Part shown: piece after piece, positions 8,629 through 18,087 of the stretch | Position numbering within the stretch: the stretch's first letter is position 1 | How the letters are laid out: the number at the start of each line of letters is the position of its first letter | Program-made: the position numbers and the translations under genes | Assembly (NCBI RefSeq): GCF_051020515.1 | Contig: NZ_CP194857.1 | Coordinates: 744,001-808,000, forward strand | Direction of reading: 5' to 3' | DNA: 64,000 nt | From: CALKWS01 sp051020515 | GTDB taxonomy: Bacteria; Actinomycetota; Actinomycetes; Actinomycetales; Beutenbergiaceae | Notes under the pieces: model-generated | What the model saw: the letters and a program-made list of their open reading frames with translations, nothing else | Databases searched by the model: none | What the model was told of the DNA's origin: nothing

Positions 8629-9696
8629 CTACAGCCTCCCGCCCAGCACGACCGGCTCCGGGACCAGTTCCACCCCGAAGCGCTCCTGCACGCCGGCGCG
8701 CACCGTGCGCGCCAGGGCGACCAGATCGGCTGCGCGCGCGCCGCCACGGTTGGTCAGCGCCAGGGTGTGCTTGGTGGACAACGCGGCCGCTCCGGGCAGC
8801 CCGTACCCCTTGTCGAATCCGGCCTGGGCGATCAGCCATGCAGCCGAGGTCTTCACCCGGCCCTGCCCGGCGTCGAACCGTGGCGCCTGCGGCGGCAGCC
8901 CCGCGGCCCGGGTGGCGTCCAGGATCGGGTTGGTGAAGAAGGACCCGGCGCTCCAGGTGTCGTGATCATCGGCGTCCAGCACCATGCCCTTACCGCGCCG
9001 CAGGGCCAGCACCGCCTCGCGCACCTGTGCCGACGGCACCCGCTCGCCCACCGCCACCCCGAGCGTCCTGGCCAGTTCGGCGTACCGGATCGGTGCGGAG
9101 GCGTCAGCCCGCACCATCTGGAACTGCACCTGGAGCACCACGTACCTGGGTGTGGGGAACCACGGCGAGTCCGGGGCGTACAGCGACTCCTTCAGCACCG
9201 AGTTGCGGTAGTGGAAGGCCAGGTCGGTCCGGGACAGGGTGCGGATCCGTCTCTCGGCCCGGTCCCAGGTGCGCACCGCGACGATCACCTCGCTGACCTC
9301 CTGACCGTAGGCGCCCACGTTCTGCATCGGGGTGGCGCCGGTGGACCCGGGGATTCCGGACAGCGCCTCCACCCCCTGCCACCCCTCGGCTACCGCCCGG
9401 GCGACGAACCCGTCCCAGTCCTGGCCGGCGGGGACGGTGACGGTCACGCCCTGGCCGGTCCCGGACTCCTGCACCGACACCCCGGTGCGCTGGTCCTGGA
9501 CCACGATCCCGTCGAATCCGGCATCCGGTGCCAGGATGTTCGACCCGCCACCGAGCACCAGCAGTGGGCGAGAGTCGGCGTCGGCGCCCCGCACGGTCTC
9601 GATGATCGTCGCCTGGTCGGCTGCGGCCACGAACGTGTGCACCGGCCCACCCACGCGCAGGGTGGTCAACTCCGCCAGCGAGGGGGTACCGGTCAT
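8629..9696 (-). CDS. murB: UDP-N-acetylenolpyruvoylglucosamine reductase
   Basis: MurB is the FAD- and NADPH-dependent cytoplasmic enzyme that makes UDP-N-acetylmuramate for peptidoglycan. The ATG at 9696 gives 355 residues. The FAD-binding segment is LLVLGGGSNILAPDAGF, the core is IPGSTGATPMQNVGAYGQEVSEVI, and the catalytic serine motif is AGSFFTNPIL. The type I MurB C-terminus (KHTLALTNRGGARAADL) is present. It starts one base from the stop of the MaoC gene, so the MaoC pair and murB form one minus-strand transcription unit. Confidence 0.95.
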   Translation of the reverse strand: MTGTPSLAELTTLRVGGPVHTFVAAADQATIIETVRGADADSRPLLVLGGGSNILAPDAGFDGIVVQDQRTGVSVQESGTGQGVTVTVPAGQDWDGFVARAVAEGWQGVEALSGIPGSTGATPMQNVGAYGQEVSEVIVAVRTWDRAERRIRTLSRTDLAFHYRNSVLKESLYAPDSPWFPTPRYVVLQVQFQMVRADASAPIRYAELARTLGVAVGERVPSAQVREAVLALRRGKGMVLDADDHDTWSAGSFFTNPILDATRAAGLPPQAPRFDAGQGRVKTSAAWLIAQAGFDKGYGLPGAAALSTKHTLALTNRGGARAADLVALARTVRAGVQERFGVELVPEPVVLGGRL

Positions 9697-9697
9697 C

Positions 9698-10114
9698 TCA
9701 GTGCAGCCGGACCTTCGCCCGCGCCTTGCCCAGCACCGCCCGGTCCTCGACCTTCACGGCCAGGTCCACGAGCGCGACGTCGCCCTCAACGCTGCGCACG
9801 GTGGCGCTGATGCGTACCTGCACCTGACCGGGGTCCGGTACCGGGACGGGACGGGTGAACCGGGTGGCCAAGCCCAGCACGTCCCCGGGATCGCCCAGGT
9901 GATCACCCAGGGCGGAGGCAGCCAGGCCCATGGTCAGCATCCCGTGGGCGATCACCCCGGGCAGGCCGACCTCGGTGGCGATGCGGTCGTTGTAGTGGAT
10001 CGGGTTGAAGTCACCGCTGGCACCGGCGTAGCGCACCAGTCGGTCACGATCCACCTCGGTGGTGACGGTGAACAGTTCGGTGCCGGGCTCGACGCCGGCG
10101 CGTAGCGGGTTCAT
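9698..10114 (-). CDS. MaoC-family (R)-hydratase, HadB-like
   Basis: This hot-dog-fold enoyl hydratase/dehydratase has 138 residues. The hydratase 2 motif is seen in YAGASGDFNPIHYNDRIATEVGLPGVIAHGMLTMGL, with the catalytic Asp and His. It overlaps the preceding MaoC-type gene by 4 bases (ATGA), so the two products probably form a heterodimer, as in mycobacterial HadAB. The natural substrate is probably a 3-hydroxyacyl thioester, which is inferred from the family. The pair next to rpmG and murB is a common actinobacterial arrangement. Confidence 0.87.
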   Translation of the reverse strand: MNPLRAGVEPGTELFTVTTEVDRDRLVRYAGASGDFNPIHYNDRIATEVGLPGVIAHGMLTMGLAASALGDHLGDPGDVLGLATRFTRPVPVPDPGQVQVRISATVRSVEGDVALVDLAVKVEDRAVLGKARAKVRLH

Positions 10115-10563
10115 CGCCCCTCCCCGCGCACGGCCAGGGTGGAGGTGACCGCACAGACCGGTGCGCCGTCGTCGTCGGCGATCTCGGTACGAGTGGTGAC
10201 CATCGTGATGCCGGCGCGTTCGGTGATGCCGGCCACGTGCACAGCGGTGTGCAGCCGGTCCCCGGCGGTGATCGGGCGGTGGTGGTCGAAGGCCTGCTCG
10301 GCGTGGACCACGCGGGAGAAGTCGATCCCGGACCCGGGATCGGAGATGTACTCTGCCTCGGCGCGCTGCGCGACGACGACGGCGAAGGTCGCCGGCGCGA
10401 TCACGTGGCGGTAGCCGCGGGCGCGCGCCGCCTCGGGATCGGTGTGCAACGGGGAGGTCGCGCCGACGGCGTCGGCGAACTCGGCGAGTTTGACTTCGGA
10501 GACGACGTAGGGCGGGGTTCCGGTGAACACCCGCCCTAGGTAGTCGGCATCGACCTGGGCCAT
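10111..10563 (-). CDS. MaoC N-terminal dehydratase, HadA-like
   Basis: This FAS1-type dehydratase-like hot-dog protein has 150 residues from the ATG at 10563. A second ATG nine bases upstream is also possible. The segments VDADYLGRVFTGTPPYVVSE and YRHVIAPATFAVVVAQRAE are typical of the non-catalytic or substrate-binding subunit of HadAB/HadBC dehydratases. It stops inside the start codon of the HadB-like gene, which supports a joint complex. It lies 22 bp after rpmG on the same strand. Confidence 0.85.
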   Translation of the reverse strand: MAQVDADYLGRVFTGTPPYVVSEVKLAEFADAVGATSPLHTDPEAARARGYRHVIAPATFAVVVAQRAEAEYISDPGSGIDFSRVVHAEQAFDHHRPITAGDRLHTAVHVAGITERAGITMVTTRTEIADDDGAPVCAVTSTLAVRGEGR

Positions 10564-10584
10564 GCCGTTCATGCTAGCGCCGAT

Positions 10585-10755
10585 TCAGCGCGTCTCCTTG
10601 TGGTTGGTCTTGGCGTTGCAGCGGGAGCAGTACTTGGCCAGTTCCAACCGGTCGGGGTTGTTCCGACGGTTCTTCTTGGTGATGTAGTTGCGCTCCTTGC
10701 ACACCTCACAGGCAAGGGTGATCTTGGGGCGGACGTCCGCGGACTTGCTGGCCAC
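10585..10755 (-). CDS. rpmG: 50S ribosomal protein L33
   Basis: The protein has 56 residues from the GTG at 10755, which sits 8 nt behind AAGGA. The sequence ASKSADVRPKITLACEVCKE, then NYITKKNRRNNPDRLELAKYC, then SRCNAKTNHKETR is a full L33. The two CxxC pairs (CEVC and CSRC) make it the zinc-binding form. Such forms are often under zinc control in actinobacteria that have duplicate rpmG genes. No Zur-like site is evident here. It follows tRNA-Met on the same strand. Confidence 0.95.
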   Translation of the reverse strand: MASKSADVRPKITLACEVCKERNYITKKNRRNNPDRLELAKYCSRCNAKTNHKETR

Positions 10756-10823
10756 TGGTCTTCCTTACGCTCGCAGGTCCTGCCGCGACGGTCGGCAGGT
10801 GGTGGTGCTGGTGATTCTCCGTG

Positions 10824-10897
10824 TAGCGGGGGCGGGGATCGAACCCGCGACCTCACGATTATGAGTCGTGCGCTCTTACCGTCTGAGCTACCCCGCC
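10824..10897 (-). tRNA. tRNA-Met (CAT), elongator
   Basis: On the minus strand, 74 nt form a cloverleaf. The acceptor stem pairs GGCGGGG with CCCCGCT (terminal G-U), the anticodon loop is CTCATAA with CAT, and the T arm is CGCGGGTTCGATCCCCG. The first pair is not the C-A mismatch of the initiator, so this is the elongator. No CCA is encoded. Confidence 0.93.
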
Positions 10898-10939
10898 GTG
10901 CTCAACGCATGGTGCCACAGAGCCCGCGCGATGAACCAG

Positions 10940-11012
10940 AGCCCCGAAAGGGAATCGAACCCTTGACCTTCTCCTTACCATGGAGACGCTCTGCCGACTG
11001 AGCTATCGGGGC
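10940..11012 (-). tRNA. tRNA-Thr (GGT)
   Basis: On the minus strand, 73 nt fold with acceptor stem GCCCCGA/TCGGGGC, discriminator T, anticodon loop ATGGTAA with GGT, and T arm CAAGGGTTCGATTCCCTT. It is followed on the same strand by tRNA-Met and rpmG, a linkage widespread in actinobacteria. Confidence 0.93.
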
Positions 11013-11093
11013 GGCGCAACGAGGCTACAACGTCAGTGCCCGTTCAGCGAAATCGTCGGGACGTGACAATGACCACGTCTCATCGCAGCCAGT

Positions 11094-11597
11094 TCAGCGG
11101 AAGTTCACGAACTGCAGGGCCGCATCGATGTCATCTGCCTCCTTGAGCATCGCGATCACGGCCTGCAGATGATCCCGGGACTTGTCGCTCACCCGCACCT
11201 CGTCCCCGGTGATCTGGGTCTTGACGCCCTTGGGCCCGTCCTCGCGGATCAGTTTGGTGATCTTCTTGGCGTTCTCACTCGACAGGCCCTCCTTGAGGGT
11301 GGCCACGAGGCGGTACTCCTTGCCGGAGGGCTGCGGCTCCCCCTCACCGGTGTCCAGGGCCTTGAGCGAGACGCCCCGGCGGACCAGCTTGCTCTGGAAC
11401 ACGTCCAGCACCGCCAACACGCGTTCGGCGGAGTTAGCGGTCAGGACCACCGCCTCGGTGCCGGACCATTGGATCCCGGCGCCCACGCCCCGGAAGTCAT
11501 AACGCTGGGAGACCTCCTTGGCGGCCTGGTTCAGCGCGTTGTCCACCTCCTGGCGGTCGATCTTGCTGACGACGTCGAACGAGGCAACGCTGGCCAC
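11094..11597 (-). CDS. YajQ-family nucleotide-binding protein
   Basis: The protein has 167 residues from the GTG at 11597, with a GGAGGG site just upstream. The N-terminus ASFDVVSKIDRQEVDNALNQ, the central SQRYDFRGVG and the C-terminal VRVSDKSRDHLQAVI, then ALQFVNFR, are the family signature. YajQ proteins have two ferredoxin-like folds. Some bind cyclic di-GMP as effectors in pathogens. The role in actinobacteria is not established. It appears monocistronic. Confidence 0.92.
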   Translation of the reverse strand: MASVASFDVVSKIDRQEVDNALNQAAKEVSQRYDFRGVGAGIQWSGTEAVVLTANSAERVLAVLDVFQSKLVRRGVSLKALDTGEGEPQPSGKEYRLVATLKEGLSSENAKKITKLIREDGPKGVKTQITGDEVRVSDKSRDHLQAVIAMLKEADDIDAALQFVNFR

Positions 11598-11711
11598 GGT
11601 GGCCCTCCTTGGTGCTGCTGGGGGAACTGGGGATGTGACGTTGGCGACCCGATGGTCACAGCCGCGCCGCGAACTTGGTATTCTGCCATCCGGCGCTAGT
11701 GCCGACCATAC

Positions 11712-11796
11712 GGCGGGTTGCCCGAGCGGCCAAAGGGAGCTGACTGTAAATCAGCCGCGTCACGCTTCGCAGGTTCGAATCCTGCACCCGCCACCA
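11712..11796 (+). tRNA. tRNA-Tyr (GTA)
   Basis: This type II tRNA has acceptor stem GGCGGGT/ACCCGCC, anticodon loop CTGTAAA with GTA, and a long variable arm (around GCCGCGTCACGCTTCG). The T arm is CAGGTTCGAATCCTG, the discriminator is A, and CCA is encoded at 11794-11796. It stands alone on the plus strand and is followed at once by a strong hairpin. Confidence 0.94.
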
Positions 11797-11800
11797 CCAC

Positions 11801-11832
11801 GGAGCCCGGACCCACACGAGGGTCCGGGCTCC
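11801..11832 (+). terminator. Perfect GC-rich hairpin after tRNA-Tyr
   Basis: A 13-bp perfect stem (GGAGCCCGGACCC with GGGTCCGGGCTCC) and a 6-nt ACACGA loop start 4 bases after the tRNA CCA end. Only a weak T signal (GTTG) follows. It is a plausible terminator for the tRNA transcript. Confidence 0.7.
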
Positions 11833-11939
11833 GTTGCGTGCGCAGGCATCGATAGGCGGTAGGGGGTAGCGCATCGCCTCCGCCCGGACCGGAGGGGCGA
11901 GCCGCCGGGCCGACGGGCCGGGCGGCCGAGGAGAGCAGG

Positions 11940-12821
11940 TCAGCGCTGCCCGGTCGCCCTGCGCTCCAGGCGTTCGATCCGCTCGCTCATCGGCGGGTGG
12001 GTGGCGAAGAGTCTGGAGACCGCCTCGGCCCGGAACGGATTGGCGATCATCAGGTGCGAGACATCGGCCAGGTCGCCGGCCGGCTTCAGCGGCCGAGCGG
12101 CGGTGCCCCGCTCCAGTTTCCGCAGCGCGGAGGCCAGCGCCAACGGGTCACCGGTGAGATCGGCCCCGGAGGCGTCGGCGTCGTACTCACGCGTGCGCGA
12201 GATGGCCATCCGGATCAGTCCGGCGGCGAACGGGGCCAGCAGGGCCATCGCGAGCATCCCGACCAGTGCCAGCGCTCCCCCGGTACGCTGCCGGCCGGCG
12301 CCACCGGTGAACAGCAGGAACTGGGCCACCGAGGTGATCACACCGGCCATGGCCGCGGCGACCGAGGAGGTGAGGATGTCCCGGTTGTACACGTGCATCA
12401 ACTCGTGCCCGAGCACCCCGCGCAGTTCCCGCTCGTCCAGCAGTTCCAGGATGCCCACGGTGCAGCACACCGCGGCATTGCGGGGGTTGCGGCCGGTGGC
12501 GAAGGCGTTCGGGGACCGGGTCGGCGAGATGTACAGCCGCGGCATCGGCTGTTCGGCCCTGGCGGCCAGTTCGCGCACGATTCGGTGCATCTGCGGGGCC
12601 TGGGCCTCAGTCACCGGCTGGGCCTTCATCGCCCGGATGGCGATCTTGTCCGAGTTCCAGAAACTCACGAAGGTCATCACCACGCCCACGCCGGCGAAGA
12701 CCCAGATCAATGAGGAGTTCCCGGTCCCGGCCGCCACCAGGGCGCCCAGGGCCATCGTCACCGCCCACATCACCGCGAACAGGCCTGCGGTCTTGACCGT
12801 GTTGCCCACACCGGTTCCCAT
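11940..12821 (-). CDS. htpX: Membrane zinc protease HtpX
   Basis: HtpX is a membrane metalloprotease of the M48 family that degrades misfolded membrane proteins. The ATG at 12821 gives 293 residues. Two N-terminal transmembrane helices (about 10-30 and 38-55) come first, then the zinc motif HELMH (GVLGHELMHVYNRDIL), two more hydrophobic segments and the third zinc ligand in SRTREYDADASGA. The C-terminal THPPMSERIERL is typical. It lies downstream of the FprA-type reductase gene on the same strand. Confidence 0.94.
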   Translation of the reverse strand: MGTGVGNTVKTAGLFAVMWAVTMALGALVAAGTGNSSLIWVFAGVGVVMTFVSFWNSDKIAIRAMKAQPVTEAQAPQMHRIVRELAARAEQPMPRLYISPTRSPNAFATGRNPRNAAVCCTVGILELLDERELRGVLGHELMHVYNRDILTSSVAAAMAGVITSVAQFLLFTGGAGRQRTGGALALVGMLAMALLAPFAAGLIRMAISRTREYDADASGADLTGDPLALASALRKLERGTAARPLKPAGDLADVSHLMIANPFRAEAVSRLFATHPPMSERIERLERRATGQR

Positions 12822-12833
12822 GGTGGTGACCTC

Positions 12834-14249
12834 CTAAGCCACCGGGGGTGCGCCGCCCGCACCAGCCTCGACGAACATACCCCCGCGGGAGATCTCCGTC
12901 ATCTCCTCGCGAGGGACCACCTTGACGCGCTCGCGCCCCTGCTTCTCGCCCAGGGCACGCTCATGGGCGTCCAGCAACTCCCAGCCGGTCCAGGAGGTAT
13001 AGGGCACACCGTCGGCCCGCAACCGCTCCAGGATCGCCTCCGGATCAACTTTCGGTGCTCCCGGCAACACGCCGGCCCGCAGGTCCGCCTGGACGTCCTG
13101 GATCAGGTTGGCGATGGTCTCCTGCGCATCGGACTTGGTGTGCCCGATCAGTCCCACCGGCCCCCGCTTGATCCACCCGGTGGCATACAAACCGCGTACG
13201 TGCTCACCGTCGTCGTCCAGCACTCGGCCGGTCTCGTTCGGGATCACTCCGGCCACCGGGTCGAAGGGCACCTGCGGCACGGAGGAGCCGAAGTAGCCCA
13301 CCGCGCGGTAGATCGCCTGGACCTCGAACTCCTCGAACCGGCCGGTCCCCCGGACCGAACCGTCCCCGGTCAGTTCGGTGCGCTCGGTGCGCAGCCCGGT
13401 GACGGCATCGGTGCCCAGGACCTCCACGGGCCGGTGCAGGAAGTGCAGGTGGATCCGTCGCGACGCGGTCATCTCGGCGGGATCGCGCATGGTCCAGTCG
13501 GTGAGGGTCTTGACCACCTGCCGGGTCTGGTTGCTGGCCGCCAGCGCCTCCTCCGAACCCTCATCGAACTCGAAGTCCTCGGGGTACACCACCACGTCCA
13601 CACCGGGCACCTTGCCCAGCTCGCGCAACTCCAACGGGGTGAACTTGGCCTGGGCCGGGCCCCGACGTCCGAAGACGTGCACATCGGTCACGGGGTTGGC
13701 GGCCAAGCCGTCGATCACGTTCTGCGGGATCTCGGTTCCCATCAGGTCCGGGACGTGCTTGGCCAGCATCCGGGCCACATCCAGCGCCACGTTACCGTTG
13801 CCGATCACGGCGACCTTCTCGGCTTCCAGCGGCCAGGTTCGCGGGACATCGGGATGGCCGTCGAACCACGAGACGAAGTCGGCGGCACCGTAACTGCCGG
13901 GCAGGTCCACCCCGGGGATGTTCAGGTCCGCGTCCCGGATCGCGCCGGTGGAGAAGACGATGGCGTCGTAGTACTCCCGCAGTTGCGGCACGGTCAGGTC
14001 GGTGCCGACATCCACGTTGCCGATCAGGCGGATATCCCCACGCTGCAGCACCTTGTACAGCGCGTTCACGATGCCCTTGATCCGGGGGTGGTCCGGGGCC
14101 ACGCCGTAGCGCACCAGTCCGTAGGGCGCGGGCAGTCGCTCGAACAGGTCGATCGCCACGTCCAGATCGGTCTTGGCGAGGATATCGGCGGCGTAGATGC
14201 CGGCCGGCCCGGCTCCCACGATGGCGACCCGCAACTGTGGAGTGGGAAT
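12834..14249 (-). CDS. FAD-dependent ferredoxin/flavodoxin-NADP+ reductase, FprA type
   Basis: This adrenodoxin-reductase-like enzyme passes electrons between NADPH and a ferredoxin. The FAD-binding Rossmann motif is VAIVGAGPAGIYAADIL near residue 10, the NADP-binding motif is VAVIGNGNVALDVARML, and GWIKRGPVGLIGHTKSDA sits in the C-terminal half. Homologues begin a few residues before RVAIVGAGPAG. The matching codon here is ATT at 14249, preceded by AAAGG at ideal spacing (7 nt). The start is therefore a rare ATT or a miscalled ATG. An upstream start at 14363 would add 38 unrelated residues. The rebuilt length is 471 residues. Confidence 0.88.
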   Translation of the reverse strand: MPTPQLRVAIVGAGPAGIYAADILAKTDLDVAIDLFERLPAPYGLVRYGVAPDHPRIKGIVNALYKVLQRGDIRLIGNVDVGTDLTVPQLREYYDAIVFSTGAIRDADLNIPGVDLPGSYGAADFVSWFDGHPDVPRTWPLEAEKVAVIGNGNVALDVARMLAKHVPDLMGTEIPQNVIDGLAANPVTDVHVFGRRGPAQAKFTPLELRELGKVPGVDVVVYPEDFEFDEGSEEALAASNQTRQVVKTLTDWTMRDPAEMTASRRIHLHFLHRPVEVLGTDAVTGLRTERTELTGDGSVRGTGRFEEFEVQAIYRAVGYFGSSVPQVPFDPVAGVIPNETGRVLDDDGEHVRGLYATGWIKRGPVGLIGHTKSDAQETIANLIQDVQADLRAGVLPGAPKVDPEAILERLRADGVPYTSWTGWELLDAHERALGEKQGRERVKVVPREEMTEISRGGMFVEAGAGGAPPVA

Positions 14250-14382
14250 GGTGTTGCCTTTCGAGAAGAAGGAAGTCTTACCTGCCAGTGTAGGCAACCA
14301 GCACCACGGCGGGCAGTGCGGGTCGTGTGTGGCTGGTCTCACCGATGTGCCTGTTTCGCGCAAGGAGGGATAGGTTCACGCT

Positions 14383-15336
14383 GTGCCCCTCACCCCCCGG
14401 CCGCAGGCCGAGCCGACCTCGCGTTCCGGGCTGATCGCCGGGGTGAGCGCTTACGCCCTGTGGGGCCTGCTGCCCCTGTACTTCCCGCTGATGCACGGGG
14501 CCGGGGTGTGGGAGATCGGTGCGCACCGGGTGCTCTGGTCGTTGGTGTTGTGCGCCGGGCTGCTGATGCTGATGCGCAAACTGGGCCAGGTCCGCACGCT
14601 GCTGGCCGACCGGCGGGTGCTGGTGGGGTTGTCGGTGGCCGCGGTGCTGCTGGCCACGAACTGGGTGACGTTCCTTTATGCGGTGTTCACCGACCGGGTG
14701 GTCGATGCCGCCCTTGGCTACTTCGTCAACCCACTGGTCACCATCCTGCTGGGGGTTGTCGTGTTGCGCGAGCGGCTGCGTCCCGGCCAGTGGGCGGCGG
14801 TGGGCGTGGCCGCGATCGGGGTGGTGGTGATCGCGATCGGGTACGGGACGGTGCCCTGGATCGCGGTGGTGCTGGCGAGTAGCTTCGGCCTGTACGGGCT
14901 CGCCAAGAACCGGCTGGGCCGAACCGTACCGGCACTGCCGGGGCTGGTCGTGGAGACCGCGGCGCTGACCCCGGTGGCACTGCTGTACCTGCTGTTGCTG
15001 GCGGGCTTGGGTACCGGCACCTTCGCCGTCAGTTCTGCCGGCACGGCACTGGGACAGCCCTGGCACAGCCTGGTCCTGATGGGCGCCGGGATCGCCACCG
15101 CGGTGCCGCTGATGCTGTTCGCGACAGCCGTGGGCCGGTTACCGCTGAGCACCGTCGGATTGCTGCAGTTCATCGCACCGATCATGCAGTTCGCACTGGG
15201 CGTGCTGGTGCTGGGTGAGGAGATGCCACCGGCGCGCCTGGCCGGGTTCGTGCTGGTCTGGGTGGGCTTGGTGCTGTTGGGAGTGGAGGGGCAGCAGGCC
15301 AGGAGCCGGCGACGGCGAAGCCTCACCCGGTCCTGA
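14383..15336 (+). CDS. rarD: EamA-family transporter, RarD type
   Basis: This drug/metabolite transporter-superfamily membrane protein has 317 residues from the GTG at 14383 and about ten transmembrane helices. The N-terminal LIAGVSAYALWGLLPLYFPLM is characteristic of RarD, as are ATNWVTFLYAVFTDRVVDAALGYFVNPLV and LLQFIAPIMQFALGVLVLGE. Its substrate is not known. It is divergent from the FprA-type gene, with about 130 bp between their starts, and converges on mycP. Confidence 0.9.
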   Translation: MPLTPRPQAEPTSRSGLIAGVSAYALWGLLPLYFPLMHGAGVWEIGAHRVLWSLVLCAGLLMLMRKLGQVRTLLADRRVLVGLSVAAVLLATNWVTFLYAVFTDRVVDAALGYFVNPLVTILLGVVVLRERLRPGQWAAVGVAAIGVVVIAIGYGTVPWIAVVLASSFGLYGLAKNRLGRTVPALPGLVVETAALTPVALLYLLLLAGLGTGTFAVSSAGTALGQPWHSLVLMGAGIATAVPLMLFATAVGRLPLSTVGLLQFIAPIMQFALGVLVLGEEMPPARLAGFVLVWVGLVLLGVEGQQARSRRRRSLTRS

Positions 15337-15400
15337 GGCGCGCGTTCGGCAGGGCGCTCCGGGGCGCGGCGTGCCCGCCGTCGTCGGGCGGGTCCGGCGA

Positions 15401-16670
15401 TCAGCGCGGCCGAGGACGTCGCGGCACGCGCGAGTACAGCAGCGCCAGCACGATCAGCGCAGCGGCACCGACGAGCCAGGCCCGGGTGAGCTGCTGCGCG
15501 GGGGCCATCGGGTCCGGGTAGGCGACCAGGTCCAGATCCGCCGCCGGGTCGGGCAGTGGCTGCGCGGGTCCGTGGACCGGTGAGGCCGGCCCGGGTGCGG
15601 TGCCGTCATCGATGAACTGCAGGGGCTGCGACCGGCTGGATGAGGCCCCAGCCCATCCGGTCGTCGCGCTCGGCGGTGCTGGCCCGGGTTGCGGTGGCCT
15701 GCAGGCGGTGGGCCCACTGCTGCGGCGTCTCGTCGGGATACCGCGCCGCCACCAGAGCCGCGGCCCCGGAGACGTAGGCGGTCGCCCAGCTGGACGAGGG
15801 CGCCGAGTCCCCCGGGGAGAAGATGCAGTCCCCGCCGAACAGGTACGCCGAGGGCACATGCTGGCCCGGGGCGACGACATCCACGTGCTCGCTCTCGAAG
15901 GAGGCGACCGCATGCCAGATCCCGGCCCGGTCCACCCCGGAGACCCCGAGCACGCCGTCGTAGGCGGCGGGGTAACGGGGCACGGCTTCCTGCACCTGGG
16001 CGGTCCCGCGGTTGCCGGTGCTGGCCACCACCAGCACGCCGTTGTCGGAGGCAGCCTGAACCGCAGCACGCAGATCCGGGTGGTCCTCGGTGGTACTCAT
16101 CGAGACGTTGATGATCTGCGCGCCGTTCTGCGCCGCCCAGGCGATCCCGTCCGCGATCCGCTGCGGTTTGGGGTGCACATCCTCTTCTTCTGCGCGCTCG
16201 GAGTCGGCGTAGTAGACCCGCACCGACTGCAGCATCGCCTCCGGCGCCACCCCCAGCACCGCCGATCCGTCCACGTGGCGGGCGGCGATGATGCCGGCCA
16301 CCGCGGTGCCGTGCTCGAAGGCATCCCGGTCGTGGGGGTCGTCCTCGACCACGTTCACCCCGTCGACCACCACCTCGCGCAGGTGCTCGTTCTGTGCGTG
16401 CACCCCGGAGTCCACCACGGCCACCGTCACACCCGCTCCCCGGGAGTACTGATGTGCCCTGGGGATGCCGAGCGCGTCGAAGGCGGGCGGTGCCTGGGTG
16501 ACGAACTGTGGATCCTCCGGATCACACTCCTGTCCGGGGGCCAGCGCCCTCGCCGGTGCGGCGCCTGGTCCGGAGACCGACACCGCGACCAGACCCACGG
16601 TCAGGGCGCCGGCCAGCGCCGCCGCGAGGGTGCGACGCCACGTCACCGGTGCACCACCGCGCTGGGTCAC
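15401..16670 (-). CDS. mycP: Mycosin, subtilisin-like protease of type VII secretion (apparent frameshift)
   Basis: Mycosins are membrane-anchored serine proteases on the outer face of ESX complexes. The GTG at 16670 overlaps the eccB stop (GTGA). A signal peptide (TLAAALAGALTVGLVAVSVSG) precedes the S8 domain. The catalytic Asp is in VTVAVVDSGVHAQNEHL, the His in FEHGTAVAGIIAA, and the Ser in SSSWATAYVSGAAALVA. An extra C in a C4 run at 15622-15625 breaks the frame. Removing it joins GLIQPVAALQFIDDGT to a Pro-rich linker and a C-terminal membrane anchor (AWLVGAAALIVLALLYSR). The rebuilt length is 422 residues, normal for a mycosin. Confidence 0.92.
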
Positions 16671-18084
16671 TCCTCCTCCGCGGGCTCAGGGACGTGTTCG
16701 TCCATGCCCTGCACCGCCTCGGCCGGAAGCCCGGAGCGCGCCGCCTCGACCGTGAGCGTCGGGCCCGGCCGGAACAACCCGGCCCAGGACCCCGGGACGG
16801 GGGCGGCTCGAGTTCGTCGTAGCCCAGCAGCCCCAGCACCTGTTCGTGCCCGGGCGGGACCTGGTACATGGTGCCGCGTTCATCGATCACCATCCAGGCG
16901 CCGAGGTCGCCGCCCCCGTCCTGGCGCACCACGGCGCCGTGCCCGGCGGCAACGTCCACCGGCTCGGATCCCACCTCCTCCTCGGTGCCGACCACGTGCA
17001 GGCGGGTAGCCGACGGGGCGTCGTCGTTGTCCTCCGGTTCGGCGCGGTCCAATTGCACGCACGGGGTCGCTTCCGACTCCAGCGCCGCGGGTACCTCCTC
17101 GGGCCAGTCGGAGGGCACCAGGTCCGAAGCCGGGTCGACCTGCAGGCTCTGGCGCTCGGAGTAGTCCAGGGTCACCACGTCGTCGGGCCCCAGGCCGGTA
17201 CCCAGGTAGTACAGCGTTACCGCCAGGGGGCTGAGCTCGACCAGCACTCCCTCGTCGGTGAGCACGTGGGGTGCGCCGGTCTCGCCCTGCGCGTTGCGCA
17301 GCAGGGTGACCGTGCCGACCCTCAGGTCCACGTCCAGTTGGGCGGCCGGCCCGGGTGGGGTGGACCCGAGGCTCTCCATGGTGAACGGGGCCAGCGGGGT
17401 GCCCTCGGTGAAGATGTTCAGCCAGCGCCCCCCGACCGCCGAGACGTTGTCCGGGTGGAACTCCAGGGCGTGGCTGACCGCGTTCAGGTCGTCATCGGCG
17501 ATCCGGTAGCGGTGCCCGCCGTGCACGTAGTGGGTTTGCCCGTTGACGCTCACCAGTGCCGCGTTGCCTTCTTCCGGTGCAGCGCGGTCCGGATTCAGCG
17601 AGGTCCATTCCCGCTCCGGACCGACGGCACAGGAGAGCCACTGGTTGTTGATCAGGTTCTCCAGTGGTGGCAGGGCATCCGGTGCCCCCGGGATTCCCAC
17701 GGTCATCGTGCCGCGCGGGACATCGCTGAGCTGTGTCTCGCTGAGGTTGACCACCCGGAAGGTCTCGGCGAAGGCGAGCAACCGGGCACTGGTGATGTTG
17801 TGCACCGGGTATAGCTCGCCGTTGACGGCCACGTACCGCGCCCCGGTCTCGCTGACCACCACCAGGGAGTTGACCTTCCAGTCGTCATCCTGCTCCCCGG
17901 TGAACAGCCCGGCGATCAGGCTGCCGCCTACCACCAGCACACTGAGCACGATCCCCGTGATCACCCCGCGCAGCGGCTTGGCCGGTTCGAGTTCGCGCCC
18001 CCCGGGCGCCCCGGAGACGAAGGCCGTGAGGAGCCGGCGCCGGGAGAACGTCTGGGCCTGCAGGAGTTCCTTCTTCGAGGCCAT
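16667..18084 (-). CDS. eccB: Type VII secretion protein EccB (apparent frameshift)
   Basis: EccB is a core ESX membrane subunit with one transmembrane helix and a large outer domain. The ATG at 18084 gives SKKELLQAQTFSRRRLLTAFVSGAPGG, the conserved EccB N-terminus. A transmembrane helix follows at about 40-62 (GVITGIVLSVLVVGGSLIAGLF). Hallmark segments are YVAVNGELYPVHNITSARLL and VPRGTMTVGIPGAPDALP. One missing C in a C run at 16799-16803 breaks the frame. Repair gives an end in MDEHVPEPAEEE and a stop inside the mycP start codon. The rebuilt length is 472 residues. Confidence 0.93.
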
Positions 18085-18087
18085 CGG

